Assembly (NCBI GenBank): GCA_963811605.1
Contig: CAWESA010000008.1
Coordinates: 372,001 to 436,000 of the forward strand
Reading direction: 5' to 3'
DNA from: CAVQLX01 sp963811605
GTDB taxonomy: Bacteria > Desulfobacterota > Binatia > DP-6
Length of the DNA stretch: 64,000 nt
A program made the translations under genes and the position numbers. The notes below the pieces were generated by a model, which was not told where the DNA came from, searched no databases, and saw nothing but the letters and a program-made list of their open reading frames with translations. Of this stretch, positions 56,801 through 64,000 are shown in pieces (position 1 is the stretch's first letter; the number at the start of each line of letters is the position of its first letter).

Positions 56801-59155
56801 ACCGGTGAAGGCGACGGAGAGCGGCGCCGTCCCGCTGGTCGCGCTGGTCTGCGCCACCGCCACCGGCGGCCGGTTGACGTAGCGCGCGGTGTAGGTGGCG
56901 GGCTCCTCGGCGACCACGAAGGGATGCGAGGTCGACGGCTGGCCGTCGCTCCACGCCGCGAACGTCAAGCCGCCCTGGATCGCCTGCACCGACACGGTCT
57001 GGGCGGAGCCGATCACCGGACTGACGATCATCGGCGCGGCCTGCGTCAGGCCCTCGTCCTCGTAGTTCACGAACAGCCCCGGCGGATCGGTCGTGAGCGT
57101 GATCGGCGTCGTCTCCGGCAGCAGGTTCACGCACTGCGTGTCCGTCAGGTCAGGGGGCACCGTCGCGGTCAGGCAGAGCTCGTAGAACGTGTGATCGCCG
57201 TGCTCGATGATCTGGAACGTGCCCCCCGCGCCCGGCGGCAGGAGATTGTAGTGGATGTGCTCGTTGTGATGGAGGCGCAGCTCCCACGACAGCTGCGAGG
57301 GATCGACCGGCTGCCCGCCGGCGGTGCCCGCACCGGCGTAGGTGATGACGTCGTTGATCTTGTACGTCGTCCCGTCCGGCGGCGCCGTGACGTGCGCGAT
57401 GGGCGGCTCGTTGCCCACCGTGATCACGGCCTGCGCGGTGCTCGACGCGAACGGCGCCGTCAGCTCGGTGACCGTGAGGGTCGCCGTGTACACGCCGGAG
57501 CCGGCATAGGTGTGACCCGGATTCTGCTCCGTCGACGTGGCGCCGTCGCCGAAGTCCCAGCCGTAGGCCAGCGGCTGGGCGTCGGGATCGAACGACCCGA
57601 GGCTCGAGAACGTCACCGCCAGCGGCGCGGTGCCGATGGTCGGCGTCGCGTTCACCACCGCCCTCGGCGGCGTGTTGCCCGCACCCACGTAGCGGATGCG
57701 GCGCACCTGGCTGCCGCTGCCCGCCAGCACCACCACGTAGAGGTTGGTGTCGGGGCCGGTCAGCACCTGCACCATGCCGTCGGTGGCCTCGCGGCCGAAG
57801 TTGTTGACCGTCGCCTTCCCCTGCGCGTCGAACGTCAGGTAGCGGATCCAGCGCCGGTTGTAGTCGAGGATGAACAGCGCCTGCTGGTACTGCGGCGGAT
57901 ACACCGTGCCCGTGTAGAACGAGCCGCCGTTGGCGGACGCGCCGCCCGTCGTGCCGGCGCCGTCGGTGCCGCTGTGGTTGTACGAGAACACCGGCGCCCG
58001 CACCGCGCCCGGCCCCTGGACGTAGAGCGCCGCGCACGCGCCGCTGGTGCCGAGGTTGGTGGCGTAGCTGCCCTGCTGGATGCTGCTGGTGGTGCCGCTC
58101 TCGACCGGCGCCGGGCTGCCCGCGGCGCCGCCCTCGTAGCACGGCCAGCCGAAGTTGGCGCCCTTGCCGGTGTCGATCTCCTCCCACGCGTTCCAGCCCA
58201 CGTCGCCGATGAACGGCTCGTTGGTGGTGGGATGGAGGGTGAAGCGGAACGGGTTGCGCAGACCCAGCGCGTAGACCTTCGAGCGGTTGCACGACGGGCA
58301 GCTCGCGTCGAAGAACGGATTGTCCGCCAGCCCGCGCCCCGTCACCGGGTCGAGGCGCATGAGCTTGCCCGCCAGGCTGTCCACGTTCTGCGCCCGCAGC
58401 GCGCGCGGGTCGACGCCGGTGTAGTTCGAGCCGTCGCCGCTGCCGACGAAGAGCGCGCCGTCGAGACCGAACATCACCGTGCCGATCGAGTGCGAGTCCT
58501 CGTCCGACGGCAGGCAGTCCTCGATCGGGGCGCCCGCCATGCTGCGCCCCGTCATGCACGACGCCGTGCTGGTGTCGCGGCCGTCGGTCGGATTGCCGAT
58601 GTTGGCCGCCGTGCTGTTGGTGCCGAGCAGGACGACGTGTCCCGGACCCCCCGCCACCGTCTGCGGCTGGTCGCTGCCCGCGGTCGCCACGTCGTAGCCC
58701 TGGGCGGCGTCGGCGGTGACGCGGATCAGGCGCGAGACGCGGCCGCCCCCGGCGGTGTTCGCGTAGCCGGGCGGGTTCCAGGTGTAGAGGAGATAGAGGT
58801 AGGGCGTGGCCGGGAAGTCGGGATGCACGGCGATGCCGAGCAGCCCGCGATCGTTGGAGTTGGCGACCTGGGCGGTGATGTCGAGGAACGGGGTCGGGAG
58901 CAGCGCGCCGTCCTGGTACACCCGCACCACCCCGCCCTTGAGGGCGATGAACATGCGGCCGTCGGGCGCGAAGGCGATGCCGGTCGCGAACGGCAGCCCG
59001 CTCGCCACCGTCTCCTCGATGAATCCCGGCGGCGTGAACGTGATGCTGGCCTCGGATCGGGACGGCCGTGCGACCAGGGCAAGCAGCGCAACCGCAAGGG
59101 CCATAGAGCAGGTCCGACGTAGCCTCGTCCGGACGGACTGACCGCGTGTCGACAT
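50852..59155 (-). CDS. giant secreted mosaic protein: PQQ-sugar dehydrogenase-like plus dimethylformamidase-like domains
   Basis: 2767 residues with a signal peptide (MALAVALLALVARPSRSEA). In order: a six-bladed GSDH/PQQ-type propeller (about 35-480, with GLLGIAVHPDF and ALGLRNPFRFTLHP), a PKD domain, a beta region, a second PKD (about 745-845), a Cys-rich unit (849-999) of CxGGxCTGG pattern, DUF4082 (1000-1160), an Ig-like He_PIG module, a second DUF4082 (1256-1415), a BIG2-like and another He_PIG domain, an N,N-dimethylformamidase beta-like domain (1595-2085, GYYGGMGARYV, AHDEYWSG), an Ig domain, and a second Cys-rich, DUF4082, He_PIG, DUF4082 series to the end. The duplicated series brackets the amidase-like domain. 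Two catalytic folds on one exported chain is unusual; substrates are unknown. Confidence 0.85.
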   Translation of the reverse strand: MSTRGQSVRTRLRRTCSMALAVALLALVARPSRSEASITFTPPGFIEETVASGLPFATGIAFAPDGRMFIALKGGVVRVYQDGALLPTPFLDITAQVANSNDRGLLGIAVHPDFPATPYLYLLYTWNPPGYANTAGGGRVSRLIRVTADAAQGYDVATAGSDQPQTVAGGPGHVVLLGTNSTAANIGNPTDGRDTSTASCMTGRSMAGAPIEDCLPSDEDSHSIGTVMFGLDGALFVGSGDGSNYTGVDPRALRAQNVDSLAGKLMRLDPVTGRGLADNPFFDASCPSCNRSKVYALGLRNPFRFTLHPTTNEPFIGDVGWNAWEEIDTGKGANFGWPCYEGGAAGSPAPVESGTTSSIQQGSYATNLGTSGACAALYVQGPGAVRAPVFSYNHSGTDGAGTTGGASANGGSFYTGTVYPPQYQQALFILDYNRRWIRYLTFDAQGKATVNNFGREATDGMVQVLTGPDTNLYVVVLAGSGSQVRRIRYVGAGNTPPRAVVNATPTIGTAPLAVTFSSLGSFDPDAQPLAYGWDFGDGATSTEQNPGHTYAGSGVYTATLTVTELTAPFASSTAQAVITVGNEPPIAHVTAPPDGTTYKINDVITYAGAGTAGGQPVDPSQLSWELRLHHNEHIHYNLLPPGAGGTFQIIEHGDHTFYELCLTATVPPDLTDTQCVNLLPETTPITLTTDPPGLFVNYEDEGLTQAAPMIVSPVIGSAQTVSVQAIQGGLTFAAWSDGQPSTSHPFVVAEEPATYTARYVNRPPVAVAQTSATSGTAPLSVAFTGSASSDPEFATLNHSWDFGDGSGAAAADPTHTYTAAGTYQAVLTVTDQLDGAASQAVTVTVTNPCGNGQVDAGEACDGGACCTGECQFASPGTECRAGTGVCDPAETCSGSAATCPANVITPNGTSCSDGDVCNGAETCHDGACTGGTALVCNDGNACTDDSCNPATGCVFANNTAPCSDGIACTADVCAGGACTSASTCNAGETCNAATGACDLPPGPYTIWPETTVPSGVMAGPDDPVELGVKFRSDVAGYVTGVRFYKYALNTGTHVGNLWSSTGSRLATATFTGESPSGWQEVTFPSPVPITAGATYVASYFAPRGYYAIAPDFFAGLGVDSPPLHATADGVAGPNGVFAYGATSSFPAAAYASSNYWVDVVFTTDVPAPGPLTITTATLPDGIEGVPYSATLAAAGAAPPYAWTVATGALPAGLVLDAATGVISGTPTAVGTFGVGIVVSASQEAATRTFTITIDTAMQSIWPGSTTPPTFSGPDDPVELGVKFRSDVAGYVTGIRFYKNTLNTGAHVGSLWSSTGTRLATATFSSETPSGWQQVTFAQPVAIAANTVYIASYHAPAGYYGITLNFFDGQGVDRPPLHALANGVAGPNGVFAYGPPSTFPASSYGASNYYVDAVFSAVAPTLEAIVVTPAQAAVTTGATQQFAATGRYADGSTRTLTTDVTWMSSNATVATVNGVGRATGASAGTTTITATLGTVSAGATLEVDPPAPLAISTGTLPNGTLHRMYAAALTATGGMPPYTWSIAGELPPGLVLNTASGAISGTPTSVGAYPVTITAHAGAQTATRDLSITIDELSTYSPIVAENELPGSPQSEWDITGAGDPSIQGFATEISVNRGETVQFKVDTDATAYRLDIYRMGYYGGMGARYVTTVLPSATLPQIQPDCLTEATTGLVDCGNWGVSASWDVPATATSGIYFAKLVREDPEDGRASHVVFIVRDDDGGSDLLFQTSDTTWQAYNMYGGNSLYFGEPMGRAVKVSYNRPFTTREASFPGVSVSGWVFESEYPMVRWLERNGYDVSYTTGVDTDRRGAELLEHRVFMSVAHDEYWSGQQRANVEAARDAGVHLAFFSGNEIFWKTRWEQSIDGSGTPHRTLVCYKDTHANAKIDPLPGVWTGTWRDPRFLPHDGDRPENSLSGTMFMVNGIRNDPMEVPAADGKMRFWRDTDIATLAPGEVAHLPEGVLGFEWDEDVDNGSRPAGLFRLSTTTIVGLPRLVDYGSTYDWLSATHHLTMYRAPSGALVFGAGTVQWSWGLDDVHDLPGTPVDARMQQATVNLFADMGVQPDTLQLDLVPATASTDTTAPAAAILTPGGGITLESGTPVTIAGTASDVDGEVAGVEVSTDGGTTWHPASGRTAWSYAWTPTAIGPTTLLVRATDDSGNLGEVAPAVTVTIAGPIECGNGVVEAGEACDGGACCTAICQFAGADTICHPATGACDVSETCTGASATCPADAFAPNGTACGDTNLCTEAQTCQDGVCTVGTPLVCNDGNPCTDDSCNPATGCVFTDNTAPCSDGVACTTDVCSGGTCTGTPACGEGQTCNPTSGICEAPVVGHSLWSTATAPSGGMAGPEDPVELGVRFRADVDGYVTGVRFYKYPLNGGTHVGNLWSSADVRLASATFTAESASGWQEVTFPSPVPITAGEVYVASYFAPAGYFAIAPGYFAGVGLDSAPLHAPADGVAGPNGVFSYGATSSFPTGGYAASNYWVDVTFTTQAPAVGPLAITTAAMPAGTQGADYTAALAASGGTPPYAWSLASGTLPPGLTLDPQTGVVAGTPSAAGVYDVEVAVSAGAETATRSFQLTIEGPQQSLWASTTVPGGFAGADDPVELGVKFRSETAGYITGIRFFKHALATGSHVGNLWSSSGALLASVTFTGETASGWQEATLASPVPVAADTVYVVSYHAPAGYYAIDLGYFDGPGVDRPPLHAPANGGAGANGVFAYGSTSAFPAASYGASNYWVDVVFDTAPPPAP

Positions 59156-59180
59156 GGGTCTTCACGTCTCGGACGGTCGT

Positions 59181-59205
59181 CGGGGAGCGAACGGGTCGCT
59201 CCCCG
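59181..59205 (-). terminator. hairpin after the acyl-CoA dehydrogenase operon
   Basis: CGGGGAGCGA (59181-59190), loop ACGGG, TCGCTCCCCG (59196-59205); a perfect ten-base stem located after the last acyl-CoA dehydrogenase (stop 59313) and before the giant gene start (59155). Confidence 0.55.
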
Positions 59206-59312
59206 GGGGGCGCGGCGATGCGGGCCGCACCTGCAGGACGGAGCAGCGCCATCCGCATGGACGAATCGGCGCGGGGGCGCCGGGCCTTGGCAGATGTCGG
59301 GTGCGAGGGGGA

Positions 59313-60365
59313 TCAGTACCCGGCGGCCGTCAGGGCGCGCTCGAGCTGCTCCTCGGTCGAGCCGTAGAACTGCTCGAGGGTCTTGGCGCGCTTGAAGAAG
59401 ACGTGCACGTCGAGCTCCCACGTGAAGCCGATCCCGCCGTGCATCTGGACGGTCTCGCCGCAGACCAGCCGTGCCGCATCGCCGGCGTAGGCCTTCGCCG
59501 TCGCACAGGCGAGGGGCGCCTCGCCGTCGCCGGCGTCGAGGCACCAGGCGGCCCGGTAGACCGCGGAGCGGGTCGATTCGACCCGCAGCAGCATGTTGGC
59601 AAGCCGGTGCTGGAGGGCCTGGAAGGCGCCGATGGGACGGCTGAAGGCGGCGCGCGCATTGACGTAGCCGAGGGTCATCTCGAGGCAGCGTTGCATGATG
59701 CCGAGGAGCATGGCGCTCGCGCCGACGGCGCCGAGAGGATCGATACGATCGAGCAGCGCCGGCGCGCCGATCAGGGTCGCCGCCTGGTCGAAGGTGACCG
59801 TCCCGAAGCGCTGGGCGAGATCGAGGGTCGGCGTCGCCGTCACGTCGAATGGACCCTCGGCGAGCGCGACGCCGTGCTGGGTGAGCACGCAGAGGGCGTC
59901 GGTCGCCGTCGCGAACGGCACGAAGTACTTGGTCCCGGACAGGCGGCCTTCCTCGAACGTCGCCGCCGTCGCCGCGGCGCCCGCGAAGGGAGCGTCGAGA
60001 CGCGCGATCGTCACCAGCTTGTGCCCGTTTGAGACCTGGGCGAGGAGCTCGTCCTGTCCGCCCGCCGCAGCCAGCAGCGCCGCGCCTAGCATGCCGTCGA
60101 GCAACGGACCGGGAAGGCAGACGCGTCCGGCTTCCTCGGCGACGATGGCGAGCTCGATGGCCCCGAGCCCCTGACCTCCCTGCTCGGCCGGAACGACGAG
60201 GCCGACGTAGCCCATCTCGGCGAGCTGCCGCCAGTGGGGCGCCTCGAAGCCGCGCGGCTCCTGCTCCATGATGCGCCGGCTCTGCTCGAGCGGCGCCGCG
60301 TTGCCGAAGAAGTCGCGGGTGGAGTTGCGCAGCAGCTGCTGGTCGTCGGAGAGCTCGAATCGCAT
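59313..60365 (-). CDS. acyl-CoA dehydrogenase, short partner
   Basis: 350 residues from the ATG at 60365. Its N-terminal region has ELSDDQQLLRNSTRDFF and GYVGLVVPAEQGGQGLGAIELAIVAEEAGR; the middle beta domain is shortened and lacks the usual QAFTEPGAGSD motif, and the C-terminal helices have YVNARAAFSRPIGAFQALQHRLANMLL and VQMHGGIGFTWELDVHVFFKR. It belongs to the alpha/beta pairs of acyl-CoA dehydrogenases used for steroid or branched-chain CoA thioesters (FadE-type heteromers). FAD-linked oxidation is expected together with the upstream subunit, whose gene ends two bases before. The catalytic base is not clear here. Confidence 0.85.
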   Translation of the reverse strand: MRFELSDDQQLLRNSTRDFFGNAAPLEQSRRIMEQEPRGFEAPHWRQLAEMGYVGLVVPAEQGGQGLGAIELAIVAEEAGRVCLPGPLLDGMLGAALLAAAGGQDELLAQVSNGHKLVTIARLDAPFAGAAATAATFEEGRLSGTKYFVPFATATDALCVLTQHGVALAEGPFDVTATPTLDLAQRFGTVTFDQAATLIGAPALLDRIDPLGAVGASAMLLGIMQRCLEMTLGYVNARAAFSRPIGAFQALQHRLANMLLRVESTRSAVYRAAWCLDAGDGEAPLACATAKAYAGDAARLVCGETVQMHGGIGFTWELDVHVFFKRAKTLEQFYGSTEEQLERALTAAGY

Positions 60366-60367
60366 GT

Positions 60368-61540
60368 TCAGGTCTGCGGCAGGCCGAGCACGCGCTTGGC
60401 GATGATGTTGCGCTGCACCTCGGACGAGCCCGAGTAGATGGTGCCGGCACGCGACCAGAGGAACTCGCGCGCCCAGTCGACGTCGGGGTTCGCTCCCGGG
60501 CTCGAGCGCAGCAGCTGGCCTCCGGGACCGAGCAGATCGATGGCCGTCTCGCGGAAACGCTGGTCGAACTCGCTCCAGAAGATCTTCTCGAGCGACGATT
60601 CGGTTCCGGGGGCCTTGCCCTCGGCGAACGTCGCCAGCATGCGCACGCCGTTGGCGCGCATGACCTCGTTCTCGACCAGGAGGCGCGCCACCTTCTCGCG
60701 CGCGCTGCCGGCGAGGCGCCCGTGCTCCTGGAGCGTGGAGGCCAGCCGGCGCAGGTCGCGCGCGAAGCGCTGCGAGTACGCGAGCGAGCTGGCGCCGCGC
60801 TCGTACGCCAGCACCGTCATGGCGATGCGCCATCCCTCGCCGATCTTGCCGACCAGGTGCTCCCTCGGCACGCGGGCGTCCTCGAAGAACACCTCGCCGA
60901 ACTCGCTCTCGCCCGTCATCTGGCGCAGCGGCCGCACCGTGACGCCGGGCGTGTCGAGCTTGCAGAGGACGAACGAGATACCGCCGTAGCGATCCTTCGG
61001 GTCGGTGCGGCAGAGGACGAAGATCCAGTCGGCCCACGGACCGAACGTCGTCCACACCTTCTGTCCGTTGAGCACGAAATGATCGCCATCGAGCGCGGCA
61101 CTGGTCTTGAGCGACGCCAGGTCGCTCCCGGCGCCGGGCTCGCTGAACCCCTGACACCAGATCTCGTCGCCCGACAGCATGGGCGGGAGGAAGCGCCGGC
61201 GTTGCGCCTCGCTGCCGTGATGGATGAGGGCGGGTCCCAGCAGCCCGATGCCGAGGATGTTGAGGATGGGCGGCGCGTCGGCGCGCGCCAGCTCGGCCTC
61301 GAAGATGGACTTCTCGACCTCGGTGGCGCCGCGCCCGCCCCATTCCTCGGGCCAGCCCATGCCCAGGTAGCCCGCCTGATAGAGCTTGCGCTGCCACTCG
61401 CGCCGGAACTCCATCAGCGAATCCTCGGAGGCGGAGGGGTCGCGCAGCTCCTCTCGCCACGGGCGGCGGAGGTTGGCTTCGAGCCAACGCCGCAGCTCCT
61501 CCTGGAAGGCGAGCGCCTGAGGGGTCAGGTTCAGGTCCAT
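60368..61540 (-). CDS. acyl-CoA dehydrogenase, long partner
   Basis: 390 residues from the ATG at 61540. All main family elements are present: FRREWQRKLYQAGYLGMGWPEEWGGRG, WCQGFSEPGAGSDLASLKTSA for the FAD/beta region, NGQKVWTTFGPWADW, and the C-terminal YSGSSEVQRNIIAKRVLGLPQ with the expected flavin-contact residues. Together with the following 350-residue subunit it probably forms an alpha2beta2 enzyme that introduces a double bond into an acyl-CoA. The paralogous arrangement is common in steroid or alicyclic acid catabolism gene clusters, though none of those genes is seen in the window. Confidence 0.9.
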   Translation of the reverse strand: MDLNLTPQALAFQEELRRWLEANLRRPWREELRDPSASEDSLMEFRREWQRKLYQAGYLGMGWPEEWGGRGATEVEKSIFEAELARADAPPILNILGIGLLGPALIHHGSEAQRRRFLPPMLSGDEIWCQGFSEPGAGSDLASLKTSAALDGDHFVLNGQKVWTTFGPWADWIFVLCRTDPKDRYGGISFVLCKLDTPGVTVRPLRQMTGESEFGEVFFEDARVPREHLVGKIGEGWRIAMTVLAYERGASSLAYSQRFARDLRRLASTLQEHGRLAGSAREKVARLLVENEVMRANGVRMLATFAEGKAPGTESSLEKIFWSEFDQRFRETAIDLLGPGGQLLRSSPGANPDVDWAREFLWSRAGTIYSGSSEVQRNIIAKRVLGLPQT

Positions 61541-61698
61541 CGCGGCTCTGTAGGGCCGCGGACCTCGGCGTGTCAACGCCGCGCCGCTACGGCCAGAGCA
61601 GCGTGCTTCCCGCGCCGCCGGAGGCGATCGATCGACAGCGTCCCCACCGTCGGCCAGGGCGTGCGTCCGGAACAGCCGCGCACCGAGTCTCGGTCAGC

Positions 61699-62574
61699 CT
61701 ACGGTACGCGGAGCGGGAAGCGACGCACCTCGGTGCCTGCCCGGAGCTCCACGGTCCACGCGCCCGGCGTCAACCAGTCCCGAGGCAGATCGACCACCAG
61801 CGATTCGGCCGCGTGCGGAGGAGTGACGCGCTGGCGCAGCTCGCGCGCATCGGCTGCGTCCCGGATACGCACCTCGATCATCTCGCGCCCGCGGAGCGAC
61901 ACCGACAGCGGAAGCGTCAGCGTCCGCCGGTCCCGATCGAGCGTCGGACCCGGCGACGCTGCCTGCTCCGCGGCGGTCTCGCGTCGCGCCTCCGCATCGG
62001 CCGCGGCGCTGCCCGCTGCGGCTGGCGGCGGCGCGCTGCGGGCGAGCTCCTGCTTGCGGAAGGCGGTGTCGGGAACACGGGGCGCGACCTCGTCCGCCCG
62101 CGCCGGGGCCCGCGCCGGCGTGGCCGTCTCCCGGGGTCGCCGCGCCAGCAGGGGCACCAGCAGCAGCAGCGCGAGGGTGTATCCGACGGCGGGATGCCAG
62201 AGCAGGCGGCCGATGCGCGCCGTCACCGGGGCGACCCCGGGTCGAGGCGCGGGCGTCGTGGTGACGGCACCCGGGCGGGTCGCATCGAACCGTCCGAGCG
62301 CGCGCAGCTCCTCGGCGCACGCCGGACACGTCGCGAGATGGCGCGCGAGCCGGGCGCGGGCGTCGTCGCCGAGCGCGCCATCGTGGTACGCGAGGAGCTC
62401 CGCCGGGTCCGGATGGAGGCCCGCGAGCGCCAGGTGCACCTCCGTCCACACGCGCACCTCGGCGGCGCATTCGGCGCAACGCGGGTAGTGCTCGACGAAC
62501 TCCGCCAGCTCGGGCGCGTGCGGCTCGGCCACGAAGGCGGCGAGGTCGATGTCGTAGGCTCTACGGCAGCTCAT
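61699..62574 (-). CDS. anti-sigma factor with two zinc-finger modules
   Basis: 291 residues from the ATG at 62574. Two zinc-binding anti-sigma motifs are present: H29-x3-C33-x2-C36 (HYPRCAEC) and H79-x3-C83-x2-C86 (HLATCPAC); most family members have one. A membrane helix at about 127-143 (HPAVGYTLALLLLVPLL) precedes an Ala/Pro/Arg-rich linker and a beta domain (TLTLPLSVSLRGREMIEVRIRD, TPGAWTVELRAG). It probably holds the sigma factor encoded just upstream (62616-63155) until a signal in the periplasm frees it. There is a 41-base gap between the two. Confidence 0.8.
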   Translation of the reverse strand: MSCRRAYDIDLAAFVAEPHAPELAEFVEHYPRCAECAAEVRVWTEVHLALAGLHPDPAELLAYHDGALGDDARARLARHLATCPACAEELRALGRFDATRPGAVTTTPAPRPGVAPVTARIGRLLWHPAVGYTLALLLLVPLLARRPRETATPARAPARADEVAPRVPDTAFRKQELARSAPPPAAAGSAAADAEARRETAAEQAASPGPTLDRDRRTLTLPLSVSLRGREMIEVRIRDAADARELRQRVTPPHAAESLVVDLPRDWLTPGAWTVELRAGTEVRRFPLRVP

Positions 62575-62615
62575 GGTCCCATGTCGGGAAGGTCGTCCGG
62601 CGGGCGCGCATCGGA

Positions 62616-63155
62616 TCACGCGTCCGCGAAGCGACGGCGCAGCGCAAGCAGGGCGTCGCGCAGGCGTCGTTTCATGGTGCCGAGGGGAATCCCGGTCTCG
62701 TCGCTCACCTCCTGATAGGTCTTGCCACGGGCGTAGACGCCGTCGAGCACCCGTTGCTGGTCGGACGGGAGATCGCGCACGGCGGCCCACAGGTCGGCCG
62801 CCTCGGTGTCACCGGCCGGGAGCGACAGCGCGCGGGCGGACTCGTCGTCCCAGGGGAGCGCCTCCTTCTCCTTGTGGCGGAGACGCTGCTTCAGCCGGTC
62901 GATGAACTTGTTGCGTGTCAGCGTGCGGACGAAGGCCAGGAACGTCTGCGGGTCGCGCAGCCGCCCGGCCCGGGCGTTGGCGACGATCGAGAGCAGGACC
63001 TCCTGGCGCAGATCGTCCCATTCGTCGCGGAAATCCCACGCCCGCAGCTGCTGCAAGTAGCCGGTCACGAGCCGGTTGACCTCCAGGAACGCGTGACGGT
63101 CGCCGTCGAGGAGACGGTCGAGGACCCGGATCCATTCCTCGGGCGACGTCGGCAT
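62616..63155 (-). CDS. ECF-like RNA polymerase sigma factor
   Basis: 179 residues. Region 2 includes RDEWDDLRQEVLLSIVANARAGRLRDPQTFLAFVRTLTRNKFIDRLKQRLRHK; region 4 is DLPSDQQRVLDGVYARGKTYQEVSDETGIPLGTMKRRLRDALLALRRR with the recognition helix at the end. It is a small group 4 sigma factor. The next gene on the strand encodes a double zinc-finger anti-sigma factor, and the divergent neighbour encodes a secreted VIT-domain protein, which may be under its control. No autoregulated promoter motif was recognised in the 116-base gap. Confidence 0.87.
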   Translation of the reverse strand: MPTSPEEWIRVLDRLLDGDRHAFLEVNRLVTGYLQQLRAWDFRDEWDDLRQEVLLSIVANARAGRLRDPQTFLAFVRTLTRNKFIDRLKQRLRHKEKEALPWDDESARALSLPAGDTEAADLWAAVRDLPSDQQRVLDGVYARGKTYQEVSDETGIPLGTMKRRLRDALLALRRRFADA

Positions 63156-63257
63156 CCGTGGGGGCTAGGTCGAGTGCGAGTCCGCCCCGGGGGTCAACAC
63201 CGGAGCCATGCGGAGGCTACGGTGATCCGATTCGCCCGTCACGTCGACCTTCCTCGC

Positions 63258-63263
63258 AGGAGG
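63258..63263 (+). promoter_or_regulatory. ribosome binding site for the VIT-domain gene
   Basis: AGGAGG, eight bases before the ATG at 63272, which fixes the start of this partial gene. Confidence 0.65.
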
Positions 63264-63271
63264 TCGTCACG

Positions 63272-64000
63272 ATGACGCTGCGTCAACTGGTCCTCATCCT
63301 CGCTCTGGCCGCTCCGGCCCTTGCCACTCCCCCCGCACCGCCGGCCGGCGCGCTGCGCGTCGTGGGCCGCGACGACGCCGCCGGTCCCGCGTGCCCGCTC
63401 GTGCACACCGACGTCTCGGCGACCGTCGCCGGCTTCGTGGCGCGCGTGGCCGTCACGCAGGTGTTCCGCAACCCCCTGCCGGATCCGGTCGAGGCGGTCT
63501 ACACCTTTCCGCTCTCCGAGCGCGGCGCCGTCGACGCCATGACGATGAGGACCGGCGACCGCACCATCCGGGCGGAGATCGACCGCCGCGAGGAGGCGCG
63601 CCGGCGCTACGAGGCGGCCCGCCAGGCAGGGCAGACCGCAAGCCTGCTCGACCAGGAGCGGCCCAACGTGTTCACCCAGTCGCTCGCCAACCTCATGCCG
63701 GGAGCGACCGTCGAGATCAGGATCGAGTACGTCGAGCCGCTCGTGTTCCGCGCCGGCACGTTCGAGCTCGTCGTCCCGACCGTGGTCGGGCCGCGCTTCG
63801 TCCCGTCTGCGGGGGTGCCCGACCCCGATCGCATCACGCCGCCCGTGACCCCGGAAGGGACGCGCGCCGGCCACGACCTCTCGATCGTGGCCGACATCGC
63901 CGCCGGCGTGCCGATCGGTGACGTCACCTCGCCCCTGCACGCGATCGACGTCGAGCGGCCGGCGTCCGATCGCGCGCGCGTCCGCCTGCGCCAGGAAGGC
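63272..64000 (+). CDS. secreted VIT-domain protein, C-terminus outside window
   Basis: At least 243 residues, open to the window end. A signal peptide (LRQLVLILALAAPALA) is followed by the vault/inter-alpha-trypsin (VIT) domain: VTQVFRNPLPDPVEAVYTFPLSERGAVDAM, RREEARRRYEAARQAGQTASLLDQERPNVFTQSLANLMPG, and VEIRIEYVEPLVF. In most bacterial relatives the VIT domain is followed by a VWA domain and a C-terminal anchor; those would be beyond the window. The protein is expected at the cell surface or in the periplasm. It is divergent from the sigma/anti-sigma pair, and may be its target. Confidence 0.88.
   Translation, partial: MTLRQLVLILALAAPALATPPAPPAGALRVVGRDDAAGPACPLVHTDVSATVAGFVARVAVTQVFRNPLPDPVEAVYTFPLSERGAVDAMTMRTGDRTIRAEIDRREEARRRYEAARQAGQTASLLDQERPNVFTQSLANLMPGATVEIRIEYVEPLVFRAGTFELVVPTVVGPRFVPSAGVPDPDRITPPVTPEGTRAGHDLSIVADIAAGVPIGDVTSPLHAIDVERPASDRARVRLRQEG

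Noticed and set aside
54431..59122. Plus-strand open frame of 1563 codons opposite the giant gene
   Set aside because: Its translation is arginine- and glycine-rich, low in complexity and without motifs, while the minus strand gives clear domains; it is a by-product of high GC.

Overview
This is a GC-rich (roughly 70 %), gene-dense window of a Gram-negative bacterial chromosome. The envelope genes (PBP1C with a bacterial alpha-2-macroglobulin, an AsmA-like protein), c-type cytochromes, a hopanoid C-3 methylase (HpnR), an LL-diaminopimelate aminotransferase of the deltaproteobacterial type and large secreted mosaic proteins suggest an uncultured deltaproteobacterium-like lineage such as Candidatus Binatia/Desulfobacterota. 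That placement is inference; no rRNA, tRNA or CRISPR array was seen.

Layout. 1-2.8 kb: a NorD/CbbO VWA protein (cut by the window edge) and its MoxR-type ATPase. 3.06-4.57 kb: an intact IS1182/IS5-type insertion sequence with 20-bp inverted repeats, inserted at a CTAG that forms the stop codon of the next gene. 4.6-6.5 kb: a GNAT-DUF393 fusion facing a DUF2236 (MpaB-like) oxygenase. 6.5-13.2 kb: two tandem paralogues of a secreted beta-propeller/diheme cytochrome protein, each with a single +1 frameshift at a different place and sharing long identical tracts. 13.3-14.6 kb: a luciferase-like oxidoreductase with a small partner. 14.75-19.4 kb: the most system-like locus, an ECF sigma factor, an anti-sigma factor carrying a CxxCH haem-c motif, a MauG-like diheme peroxidase, a Tat-exported metallophosphoesterase and a SoxA-like cytochrome, all on one strand with overlapping starts. 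19.4-20.0 kb: a decayed RAYT transposase.

20.1-24.9 kb: epoxide-hydrolase-like enzyme, glgC, DUF1499 protein, a yellow/SMP-30-like propeller, and a frameshifted VOC protein. 25-31 kb: AsmA-like protein; a coupled pair of HETGH metallopeptidase and ATP-grasp ligase; glutathione-dependent formaldehyde dehydrogenase with a DUF309 protein. 31.2-34.5 kb: a secreted caspase-fold-like protein, an NTF2-like protein and a TIGR00027-type methyltransferase. 34.5-42.3 kb: pbpC and the alpha-2-macroglobulin gene. 42.3-48.1 kb: aminotransferase, PiT phosphate transporter with DUF47 partner, PhoR-like kinase and a zinc alcohol dehydrogenase. 48.2-50.7 kb: HEAT-repeat protein and hpnR.

50.85-59.16 kb: one 2767-residue secreted mosaic combining a PQQ-type sugar dehydrogenase propeller, PKD, Cys-rich and DUF4082 modules and an N,N-dimethylformamidase-like domain. 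59.3-61.5 kb: two acyl-CoA dehydrogenases. 61.7-64 kb: a second sigma/anti-sigma pair divergent from a VIT-domain protein that runs off the window. Three genes with exactly +1 net frame offset raise the possibility of local consensus errors.
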